Positions 8,192 through 16,258 of a stretch of DNA of 64,000 nt are shown here, in pieces (the first letter of the stretch is position 1; every line of letters starts with the position of its first letter). Location of the stretch: the NCBI GenBank assembly GCA_965222505.1, contig OZ244956.1, positions 558,001 to 622,000 on the forward strand, written 5' to 3'. The notes under the pieces were generated by a model that worked only from the letters and a program-made list of their open reading frames with translations, was not told the DNA's origin and did not search any database. The DNA is from G965222505 sp965222505. Its GTDB lineage: Bacteria; Bacteroidota; Rhodothermia; Rhodothermales; DATKEJ01. The position numbers were made by a program, and so were the translations under genes.

Positions 8192-11100
8192 CTACAGGTC
8201 AAAATTGAACAAGATGCCGAAATGCCAGCGTAGCTCTTTGCCATATTGCACGACGTTCGATCCATCCGGCGTAAAAAAGCCATCGTCCAGCTGAAAATCA
8301 AACTGGTCCAGTCCGTAGGTGCCACTCACGAACAGGGCCGTGGGAAAGAGGTAAAACGATCCAATGCCCAATCGGAGTTCGGCCCCAATGTCTTTTCTAG
8401 ACGCCCCGAAACCGGGCCAAGCACCACTCCAGGCCCAGGCAGCATCTGCATATACCCGTCCGTACAGCTTGTCCAGGTCCAGAAAGAGGAAATGTGATCC
8501 TATTTTCGGCACAATGGGGAAATGATAGGCGAGTTGGGTCCAAATGACCTCATTGCCCCCCAGGGCATAAAACGGATACCCGCGTGCCCCGATCAAGCCC
8601 CCGGCATAATCGTTAAAGAAATCATCGACTTCTCCACCCAACACCGAACTGGCCCGAACCCGAACCCCGAGGCCATGTGCCCCTCGCCCAACGACCCCCA
8701 GTCGCCTTCCAAAACGAAAATCGAGCGAGAGCCGGTGGTTACTGAACGTGTTGTATTCCGGCACCAGCACGCCGTTTTCGACCGCAAACCGGTCCAGGAG
8801 TTGCCCAAATTGCAAGTCATACCCCAGCTCTGCCTTGAGCCCCTGCGGCACCACTTCGCTGTTGATGTGGGGATGATTGGCCTCAAAATAGAGTTTCAGG
8901 GAAGGCCCATGTCCAATAAAGTACCGGGTAGCTGAACCCTCAATGGTTTGCCGGTTTTCTTCTGAGAAAAAGGACTCGGTGCGCACCCGGTAGGGGCTAT
9001 ACCGATACCCCAGCTCCAGCAAAGTGTTGCGGTTGAGTTTACTTCGGGCATATCCATCCACTTCCCAAAGGCTATAGGCTACATCGGTGAACGTTGTGTC
9101 CGGGAAACAGGCGGTACAGGGGAATTCCTCAATAGTCAGTCCGTTCTCAACATGCCGCCGGATGCTGTAAAGTTCGACGGACAGTTGGGGCGACCATCGT
9201 TTGGGAATGAGCGGTATCCCTTTCTTGTAATCGAGTTGCAAAAAGGCATCCCGTTCCAGGCGAATCAGCCGACTGGGCGCAAAAAAATCACCCACGGATT
9301 CGGCTTCCAGCGAGGCCGGCCCCACCAGTAACCCTCCAAACAGGCTTAACCCTTCCAGGACCTCGCGCGATCCCATGTAAAGGCCCGCCTTGGTATTGCG
9401 CAACAGCGTTCCTGCCTGAAATCGCTTCGCGGCTTGCGCATCCAGGGCATTACGCTGTGCATCGGCATACATATCGAAACGAATGACCGGGTAAAACTGG
9501 AATGAAGTGAAGACATTGCTGTATGGTTTTTTCTCTCCAGCCTCAGCACCCTTTTGCATGACAGACCGGTCGTCGAACCGGTTTAGGGCGGCCCAATCAA
9601 ACGTGGGTTCTACCTCCCTGGTTTTTCGGATGACTTCTGGGGGAACATATTGGGCATCAATGGCTACCGACTCTGTAGCTTCAAGTTGAGCAATTTTATA
9701 TCCGCTTGAGGTGTAGAGGGCATACGCGACTTGCCCCTCCGGCCCTATACTCGGCATAAAGGCCCCACCGACAACATTGGTCAGCGCAGTAGGTTGTAAT
9801 GCAGCAGATCCGTCTGTTGTATTTCGACTGGCCAATTCAGGACTCCCCAGGGCGTCAACAGGGAGCCGATACAAATTGTATATCCCACTGGCATCTGAGG
9901 CGAAGTACAGGTACCGCCCCTCCCGGTCAAAGGTCGGTTGCCGTTCATCGTGCGGTGTGCCCCATACGGCTTCCTGATCATTGCCATCAGGACGAATGCG
10001 GTACAAATCTCGCCCGGCAAAATAGGCCCGGCTAAAGTAGATCCACTCTCCCGAGGGATGCCAGGTGGGTCCATACACCTGAGTCCCATCCGAAAATGCG
10101 GTAATCGGGTCTATGGTCTTGGAGGCCAAATCCAGCCGATAGAGGTTACGTGAGCCTTGCGATTCCCGTACAAATACGATTGATTTTCCATCGGGGGCAT
10201 ACGTGGGTGCGGCTGCCCTTTCCTCGGTCGTGAGTCTTTCGGTCTTTTCTGTTTCGAGGTCCAGTTCGTAAAGATCGGCGTAGCGGTGGCCGTAATCGTT
10301 ATCCCTTATTCGGGAGAAGGCGATCTTCTTGCCCCCTGGATGCCAGTCGATTGATCCGTTTACACCGGCCATCAGCTTGCCTTCCAGCGCACAGGCCTGT
10401 CCGAAGTGCTCCAGTTCCAGTCCTTCTACCGGAAAACGTTGGGCTTGCCCGGTGGTCAAATCCTGTACATACAGGCTGATGAGGTTGAAGTCTTCTCCCC
10501 GGTTTGAGAGGTAGGCCACCTGGGTTCCATCCGGAGAATAGACCGGAAAATGGTTGCTGAAGCCCTCTGCTTCGAGTAGCGTTCCTGAAAGGGCCTCGGC
10601 CCCAATCGATTCAATACGTTCTGCATATTCTTTCTTCAGCGTACGCATCCAACCCGCATACACCTCTAAAGCAGGATCACCTGTGGCTTCGGCCAGGGCA
10701 CGTTCGACGTTCCAGTTGCGCCACTTGCCGAGGCTTTCGGACAAGCGGCGTAAGACATCTTCCCCATAGGTATGGGCCAAATAATGGGAGAAGGCATACC
10801 CGTGGTTGTAGATGCTTTCCCGTTGCAGGCTGGTCTTCGATTGAAAACTGCCCATATCGGCCAACGAAAAGGCCACATCGTCCAGTACTTGCGTGCGCAA
10901 CAACATGTCGCGGTGGGTATCCCAAACATCGTAGTGCAACCCGGCACGCTGGTACTGGGCCGTCCCTTCAGCCAGCCAGGCCGGGTTGTTCAGGATGGGT
11001 ATGGGATAACTCACGATGCCATTCGGATACCCATAGAGCACATCGGGCCGTTTGACATCTTCGTAGTTGAGCCATTGCAGGTACGTGACCGGCCACCTGC

Positions 11101-11623
11101 GCCCGGCCTTCATGGTCTTCTGGACCTGAATGATGTGGGTATACTCGTGGGTGATGACGTTCCGAAGCCAGTTGTGCTCACCCCGTAGCGGGGTATCGAG
11201 ACTCGGTACCCAAATCTCGATTTTGTTGTCGAAGAAATAGGCCGCGCCGTTGGAGTAATCCTCAAAATCCTTCAGGATAATAGAGACCTTCGAATCCGGC
11301 TCATACTGATAAAGGCTGGTAATCGGCGGATAAATCTCCTCAGCAATCGTGGCCACCACCTGTGCCGTCCGGGACAGGGGCGCATCCACTGTATCCCCGT
11401 GGTAATGAATATAGAAGTGCGCCGTCTCCACCGTAAACCACGACAAATCCGTCCGCGGATAATCATACAACCCCGGAGACACCTGGGCGAGGGACACCTG
11501 GGGAAGGCAAATGAACAGGAAAACTAAGTGTAGTGTGCGGAGTGCGGGGTGCGGGGTGCGACTCAGGTTTAAGGGCAGAGTCGCACGCTGCACGCTGCAC
11601 GCCGCACTTAGAATAGCATTCAT
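8192..11623 (-). CDS. Peptidase-MA / TolB-propeller / outer-membrane barrel fusion
   Basis: A 1143-residue exported protein with three parts. Residues about 60-330 form a gluzincin peptidase-MA-like domain: zinc motif HEYTH at 159-163 and downstream glutamate in WLAEGTAQY near 219, so the metal site looks intact. Residues about 365-650 contain PD40/TolB-type propeller blades (HFPVYSPDGTQVAYLSNRGED, FSRIRDNDYGHRYADLYELD, APTYAPDGKSIVFVRES). The last 400 residues resemble a D15/surface-antigen barrel (GLIGARGYPFYALGGNEV) ending in LFNFDL. The ATG overlaps the preceding stop as ATGA, supporting this start even though codons 5-30 are made of an inserted-looking 7-bp repeat; the hydrophobic signal core (HLVFLFICLPQVSLAQ) follows. 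Role is inferred: a surface-anchored protease or chaperone-like protease. Confidence 0.8.
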   Translation of the reverse strand: MNAILSAACSVQRATLPLNLSRTPHPALRTLHLVFLFICLPQVSLAQVSPGLYDYPRTDLSWFTVETAHFYIHYHGDTVDAPLSRTAQVVATIAEEIYPPITSLYQYEPDSKVSIILKDFEDYSNGAAYFFDNKIEIWVPSLDTPLRGEHNWLRNVITHEYTHIIQVQKTMKAGRRWPVTYLQWLNYEDVKRPDVLYGYPNGIVSYPIPILNNPAWLAEGTAQYQRAGLHYDVWDTHRDMLLRTQVLDDVAFSLADMGSFQSKTSLQRESIYNHGYAFSHYLAHTYGEDVLRRLSESLGKWRNWNVERALAEATGDPALEVYAGWMRTLKKEYAERIESIGAEALSGTLLEAEGFSNHFPVYSPDGTQVAYLSNRGEDFNLISLYVQDLTTGQAQRFPVEGLELEHFGQACALEGKLMAGVNGSIDWHPGGKKIAFSRIRDNDYGHRYADLYELDLETEKTERLTTEERAAAPTYAPDGKSIVFVRESQGSRNLYRLDLASKTIDPITAFSDGTQVYGPTWHPSGEWIYFSRAYFAGRDLYRIRPDGNDQEAVWGTPHDERQPTFDREGRYLYFASDASGIYNLYRLPVDALGSPELASRNTTDGSAALQPTALTNVVGGAFMPSIGPEGQVAYALYTSSGYKIAQLEATESVAIDAQYVPPEVIRKTREVEPTFDWAALNRFDDRSVMQKGAEAGEKKPYSNVFTSFQFYPVIRFDMYADAQRNALDAQAAKRFQAGTLLRNTKAGLYMGSREVLEGLSLFGGLLVGPASLEAESVGDFFAPSRLIRLERDAFLQLDYKKGIPLIPKRWSPQLSVELYSIRRHVENGLTIEEFPCTACFPDTTFTDVAYSLWEVDGYARSKLNRNTLLELGYRYSPYRVRTESFFSEENRQTIEGSATRYFIGHGPSLKLYFEANHPHINSEVVPQGLKAELGYDLQFGQLLDRFAVENGVLVPEYNTFSNHRLSLDFRFGRRLGVVGRGAHGLGVRVRASSVLGGEVDDFFNDYAGGLIGARGYPFYALGGNEVIWTQLAYHFPIVPKIGSHFLFLDLDKLYGRVYADAAWAWSGAWPGFGASRKDIGAELRLGIGSFYLFPTALFVSGTYGLDQFDFQLDDGFFTPDGSNVVQYGKELRWHFGILFNFDL
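11531..11610. repeat. Inverted pair of heptad repeats inside a signal-peptide coding region
   Basis: On the plus strand, 11531-11563 contains consecutive 7-base units of the form GAGTGCG/GGGTGCG. After a 15-base spacer, 11579-11610 carries the complementary form (GCTGCAC twice, then GCCGCAC). The arms can pair imperfectly over about 30 bases. The repeat is translated as part of the N-terminus of the peptidase/barrel protein, just before its hydrophobic signal core. Confidence 0.75.
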
Positions 11624-14600
11624 CGTATGATTGCCATTTTAATCAGGTGTGTTTCCGTCTTCCCGGAGGTTGAAATCGCTTTGATGCGTCCGAAGTAGAC
11701 GCCGCTTTCTGCATCCGTTTGCCACCGAATTTCTTCCGGCACGTTGGGCTGGATCGTTTCCACCACCAATTCATCAACTACGGTACCAGCCAGGTCCGCG
11801 ATGGTCACCTCGATCCGGGCGTTTTCGGTGACCATAAACCGCAAGTTGGTTTCGCCCGAGGTGATGGGGTTGGGCCAGTTGTAGGTTTCGCTTGTGACCA
11901 ACAGTACGGCAGATTCCGGCGCAGGGATGTCGGGCAGGAGTTCGACGTAACTCTGGTTCTGCGCGTTCCCGTATAATTCCCCCCACCAGATCACTTCAAG
12001 GTGCTCAAGCAACCAGCCCCTGACACTGCCTGTTTCAGAAACGGTGTACAGCGTTTGGTCATGCAAGACCGGTGTTGTCCTGAGGCTCCCTCCGGCTGCC
12101 AACGGAAACCCCTCCACTTGCCGCCCTCCATCATCGAGGTTGTAGGCATACACATTGCCGTCGGTGGAGGCGATAATGATACTCCATCCGGTCTGACCGG
12201 CAAACCGGGCCACCAACGGTTGCGCAACAGCCGGTGCTGTTAATTCAATCGGGAATCCGGGTGCAATGGCTCCACTTCGGGAATAGGCCATGAGTTGATC
12301 ATCCACGGTGGTGAGGATTTCCAGGTAGCCGTTGCCGTCTACATCCACCAGAACTGGATACAGGGATTGCTCTCCACTTCCGGTTGAAAACCGAGTTACC
12401 TTCCCGTTATTTTCGAGAAGAAGCATATCGTTTTCGCTCACAACGGGCATCACACCAAACCGTCCTCCTTCATCAACGCCGAATACAACTTGCCCCATCC
12501 GGGTGTCTTCTGGAATAGTATACACCCATTGCTGTACGAGTTGATCACCGTCACGCACTTCTGTGCGATTGCTCCCGACAACTACAAGTTGTTCATTCGA
12601 ATAGGCAGCCAGTGTTAGAATTCGCCCACCCTCGAAGGTACTATAGACCGGGTTGGCCTCCCGGGATATTCGCACAATCGTAGAAGCAACAGGTGAATTA
12701 AACCCGGCATAGTATACCGGAATGCCCTCCTCCAGAAGGGCTTCCTGCGTTTCTACAACCTCAAATTCCATTACGGCATCCAGGTCAAATAACCCGACCC
12801 CTTGTCCATTGTTGAGCAATGAATACGCATACTCCCCCGGCTCGCGACGAATCAAAATCATGTGTTCATTGGCCCTCTCTTCCGGTGCAGATGCGCGGGG
12901 TGCCTTACCGGTATAATAGCCCGGGTCAACACTGGGCAGTGGTGGATCGGCTTCCAGAATAAGGGTTGTTCTATCCGATTGGGTGTTGCCAGTCACAAGA
13001 ACATCACCGGACAAGAGGGCGTTCGGATAGTACCCAATGCCACTTGTTTCCGTAAATTGGCCAACTAATGCTATCCCGTCCAGCACAGGTTGCACATCCT
13101 CACCTACACCTCGCTGGTACCTAAAGGTCATCTCCGTACCCACAGTTGAAAACTCATCCAACCCGATGAAACTCGGTCCTGCGGCATTGGTGTTGCTGTT
13201 CGGCTCGGTATCAGGCCCAAACCGGTTTTGGTAGAGCCGGACTTCCCCGGTTGAAGTAATGGCCGATACGGGGTTGTCCTGATAGAAAAAGTCGAACGGC
13301 GTACCTCTATCCAACGAAGGGCCAAACGGGTTGGGATTGGGGAAACCCAGGTCTTGTCCGCCATCGGCCTCCTCAAGGTCTACTGCCCGATGAAAGGGGT
13401 CGGCGTTTACGGTGTTGCCAGGCAGCCCTTTCTGAATTTGGCGCTCATCAATATGCCAGATCAGGATTCCCCCATTTCTCAAGACCCCCTCAGAATCAAA
13501 GCCCCCCGGCAAAGCCCAATCGTAATCATCAACCCTCACAACCACCCCACCGATGAAGCCGCTTTGGTTCAGGTTCGTGAAATCCTCTGCATCTGCGGGG
13601 ACGCGCTGCTCGGTAATATCACCGTCTTTATAGACCTGCACGACCAAGCCATCACCGGCCCGATCCCTGTTCCGGTTCTCGATCAAAAAAAACTCGCCTT
13701 CTGAAATGGGCACGAGAGCAGTCTCTGTCCCGGCGGAGAGGGATGTGGTGATCGGATCTGCACCCGTGAGGACTTCGGGCTCCGTCCAGCCGAGGTAGTA
13801 TTTGGTCCATGCACTCGGCTCGGGTGAAAAAAGCCCGTTGAAGGCAAAGATGCCGAGGGGGTCCATCAACCCAAAGAGGCCGATGGCGCTCGTCCCGGTG
13901 GTGGTGTCAAAGAGGTCCGGGGCCTGCAGGAAGTTGAAAAAGGAGGCTGCGATGAGGCCGTTGATGGAGAGTTCGATCAGGAAAGGCTCATCATTGATAA
14001 AGTCAAAACCCAAACGGGATTCCGTCTCCGGTAGAATGGCGGTATGGGTAACCGGCAAACCCTTGAACGTGACCCCTTCCACGCCCAGCCGACCGAGGGT
14101 CTCTGTACCAAAAAAAAGCGACGGGAGGTCTTCCGGGGTTTTGTCCAGCGTTGTCCCCACCAATTCAATATCCCTTCCCGCCCCGGCATGAAACAGCATA
14201 AAGACGGTCTGTTCCGGGTCAAAGCTGCCCACATCCAGCGATGTTTCTCGGTCGGCCTGGGTCCATGCTTCTTCCACCAGGGCGGCCAGTTTGGTGGTTT
14301 CCACATCTGACGTAGCGTCTGGGCCGGTTGGACTGTATGCACCCATTGTCTGGGAAACCCGTACCACTTCCGGGATCAGGTGGGTTTGCACCTGCGTCTG
14401 GCCGTTGGACACATTTTCTACATACTGCTCCAGATAATTAAGATGGGCCTGGAAGTATCCGGCATCATGCGGAAAGGGATCAATGTTTGGCGTAAGGCCC
14501 CCGAAAAGTGCTGGGCTAAAGGTCCCATCCCCCGTCGTGAACCGGGTCGTGTCCGGCTGAAACTCAACCCGCAAGGCGATAACATCGTAACGCGGGGCCG

Positions 14601-14775
14601 CCGGTTTTCTCACCGAAAAGGCGTCCGTCTTCCCTAAACTCGTCGGGTGTAAAAAACGAACGGTTTGCTGTGCCATACCCATCGGCGCTCCGATGAGTAT
14701 CCACAACAAACCGAGTAAAAGAATTGGTGATTTACTTCGTACAGTCGGCTTGCGCCTCGTGTGGCGGTTGGGCAT
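11620..14775 (-). CDS. Secreted M6-like protein with degenerate zinc motif and T9SS tail
   Basis: About 1051 residues. The ATG at 14775 (MPNRHTRRKPTVRSKSP) precedes the signal core ILLLGLLWILIGAPMGMAQQ; the frame extends to 14817 but those codons lie in a 7-bp repeat. The N-terminal 450 residues resemble immune-inhibitor-A/M6 peptidases: PDLFDTTTG, GLFGLMDPLG, SAWTKYYLGWTEPEVLTGAD, FFLIENRNRD and ILIWHIDE all fit. Where M6 enzymes have HEFGH, this protein reads IELSI (residues 281-285 of the longer frame), so both zinc histidines are missing. The region from about 600 to 960 looks like a propeller (VDVDGNGYLEILTTVDDQLM). The final 85 residues (NWPNPITSGETNLRFMV ... GVYFGRIKA) resemble a T9SS type A sorting domain. 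It follows porV by 67 bases. Confidence 0.8.
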   Translation of the reverse strand: MPNRHTRRKPTVRSKSPILLLGLLWILIGAPMGMAQQTVRFLHPTSLGKTDAFSVRKPAAPRYDVIALRVEFQPDTTRFTTGDGTFSPALFGGLTPNIDPFPHDAGYFQAHLNYLEQYVENVSNGQTQVQTHLIPEVVRVSQTMGAYSPTGPDATSDVETTKLAALVEEAWTQADRETSLDVGSFDPEQTVFMLFHAGAGRDIELVGTTLDKTPEDLPSLFFGTETLGRLGVEGVTFKGLPVTHTAILPETESRLGFDFINDEPFLIELSINGLIAASFFNFLQAPDLFDTTTGTSAIGLFGLMDPLGIFAFNGLFSPEPSAWTKYYLGWTEPEVLTGADPITTSLSAGTETALVPISEGEFFLIENRNRDRAGDGLVVQVYKDGDITEQRVPADAEDFTNLNQSGFIGGVVVRVDDYDWALPGGFDSEGVLRNGGILIWHIDERQIQKGLPGNTVNADPFHRAVDLEEADGGQDLGFPNPNPFGPSLDRGTPFDFFYQDNPVSAITSTGEVRLYQNRFGPDTEPNSNTNAAGPSFIGLDEFSTVGTEMTFRYQRGVGEDVQPVLDGIALVGQFTETSGIGYYPNALLSGDVLVTGNTQSDRTTLILEADPPLPSVDPGYYTGKAPRASAPEERANEHMILIRREPGEYAYSLLNNGQGVGLFDLDAVMEFEVVETQEALLEEGIPVYYAGFNSPVASTIVRISREANPVYSTFEGGRILTLAAYSNEQLVVVGSNRTEVRDGDQLVQQWVYTIPEDTRMGQVVFGVDEGGRFGVMPVVSENDMLLLENNGKVTRFSTGSGEQSLYPVLVDVDGNGYLEILTTVDDQLMAYSRSGAIAPGFPIELTAPAVAQPLVARFAGQTGWSIIIASTDGNVYAYNLDDGGRQVEGFPLAAGGSLRTTPVLHDQTLYTVSETGSVRGWLLEHLEVIWWGELYGNAQNQSYVELLPDIPAPESAVLLVTSETYNWPNPITSGETNLRFMVTENARIEVTIADLAGTVVDELVVETIQPNVPEEIRWQTDAESGVYFGRIKAISTSGKTETHLIKMAIIR

Positions 14776-14840
14776 TTTTGATTGGTGATTTTCAGGCACA
14801 AAATGACAAATCATCAATCACCAATCAATAATCACCAATG
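14721..14840. repeat. Heptad repeat cluster (AATCACC type)
   Basis: 14809-14839 is a run of 7-base units AATCATC, AATCACC, AATCAAT, AATCACC, AATGAAT. The inverse form GATTGGTGATT occurs at 14780-14790, and a further copy GAATTGGTGATTTA lies at 14721-14734 within the signal-peptide codons of the M6-like gene. The cluster fills the gap between porV and that gene. Confidence 0.7.
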
Positions 14841-14842
14841 AA

Positions 14843-15979
14843 TTAGCGTCCAACCAGGATCGAGAATCGAATGGTATTGGCCAACGGGTGGTTCTCCTCG
14901 AACGGGAAAATGTAAGAGAAGTCTACGCCCACAATGTTGTACCGGAACCCGGCTCCAAGGGTCAGAAACTCCCGGTTGCCGTTTTGGGGATGCTCGTAGA
15001 AATAGCCGACCCGTGCTGCAAACAGGTTGTTGTACCAGTATTCAGCCCCGAGCCCGACCGTCAATTGCGAGAAAATGCCGAGGGTCTGGATGTCGGGATC
15101 ACCTTGTGTACCGGTATTCACGTCGATACCTTTCCAGGACGAGAAGATGGCTTCGTAGAACGGCTTGACCCCTGCCGAGTCCCGATCCACCAACAGTTTG
15201 TTAAAGTCGTTGGTGAAGGTCAAGGAGTTGTACTGGTCAAACTGCATATGGTAGGACCACCCAAAGCGCAGGTTGGTCGGGATGGGGTCGCTCTGGTCGC
15301 TGTCCGAGTATTGGATACTCGGCCCCATGTTGGCGAGGTTAAACCCGAGGCCCAACTGGCTGTCGATGCTGCCCATCTTGAAGAATCCGGATTTGTACAA
15401 ACCGGCCAGGTCAAACCCGACCGATACCCCGGCGCGGGTTTCCTGCGTCCCGACGATCTGTGCGGGGGCCAGGTTGGAATAGATCAACCGTAAGCCGGTA
15501 CCGAGGGCAAAGCGCTCGGTCAGTTTGAAGCCATAGGACCCCCCGACGGCCACATCGTACGAGCGGAAGGTGCCCAACGGATTGTTCTGCGCATCACGCG
15601 CTTCATGTTCACCGAGGTTCAGGAAGGTGATGTGTGCACCAAACGTGCCCAGCCCTTCAACCGAATATTTCCCGGCGATGTAATCGTAGAACAGGTCGGC
15701 CTTGAAGGCAGGCAACCATTGGGAGTGGGTAATCGTCCCTTCAAAACCTTTTTGGAAAGCCAGGCCGGCCGGATTCCAGAAGATGGCATTGGCATCACTG
15801 GCCATTGCTACGTTGGCATTCCCTACCGCAGCGGAGCGGCTGTCTGGTTCGATTTGCAGAAAGGGTACGGCTGCTGCCCCAACCTGAGCCTGTGTAGTTC
15901 CAACGAGTCCCAATGCAAGCAAAAGGGTTGCGGAGAAAAAGATTACGCGTGCGGACACAGGGCGCTGTGCTGTGTTCAT
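14843..15979 (-). CDS. porV: T9SS outer-membrane shuttle protein PorV (LptO)
   Basis: 378-residue FadL-like outer-membrane barrel. After the signal peptide (VIFFSATLLLALGLVGTTQAQ) comes the PorV start: AAAVPFLQIEPDSRSAAVGN, then VAMASDANAIFWNPAGLAF, both diagnostic. PorV collects T9SS cargo at the translocon and hands it to the PorU sortase. It lies directly downstream of porU on the same strand, the arrangement known from Porphyromonas and flavobacteria, which strengthens the call over the generic PorQ type. ATG at 15979 has AAAGGTG at a proper distance; the frame can also open at a GTG at 15988. Confidence 0.88.
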   Translation of the reverse strand: MNTAQRPVSARVIFFSATLLLALGLVGTTQAQVGAAAVPFLQIEPDSRSAAVGNANVAMASDANAIFWNPAGLAFQKGFEGTITHSQWLPAFKADLFYDYIAGKYSVEGLGTFGAHITFLNLGEHEARDAQNNPLGTFRSYDVAVGGSYGFKLTERFALGTGLRLIYSNLAPAQIVGTQETRAGVSVGFDLAGLYKSGFFKMGSIDSQLGLGFNLANMGPSIQYSDSDQSDPIPTNLRFGWSYHMQFDQYNSLTFTNDFNKLLVDRDSAGVKPFYEAIFSSWKGIDVNTGTQGDPDIQTLGIFSQLTVGLGAEYWYNNLFAARVGYFYEHPQNGNREFLTLGAGFRYNIVGVDFSYIFPFEENHPLANTIRFSILVGR

Positions 15980-16258
15980 GTTACACACCTTTGTCTGTTT
16001 ATGATATGTGGAGTCGCTTTGGAAGCTATGACGACTGTGTGTCAGCCGCCGGTGGTAACAATTATGTCTCGCTGCCTGTCCTCGGATTTGTGAAGCCGGT
16101 CGTCGGCCTCCTGCTTACGCCGGTTTGGTATCAGAGTGCTTGTTCAGAATCAATAATAATACGGTCTATTACTAAGGTCCGCAAGATCCGTTCCTGTTAA
16201 ATTGTTGTTCACTTGTTGGTCGTCGCAGGCTGTCGGAGTGCGGAAAACGTGATCGTGC
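15980..16258. other. Spacer between porU and porV
   Basis: 279 bases separate the porU stop from the porV start on the minus strand. I see no convincing gene, terminator or consensus promoter in it. The length leaves room for a separate porV promoter. Confidence 0.4.

Noticed and set aside
11620..14775. Active M6 metalloprotease
   Set aside because: Neither HEXXH histidine is present where the rest of the M6 domain places it.
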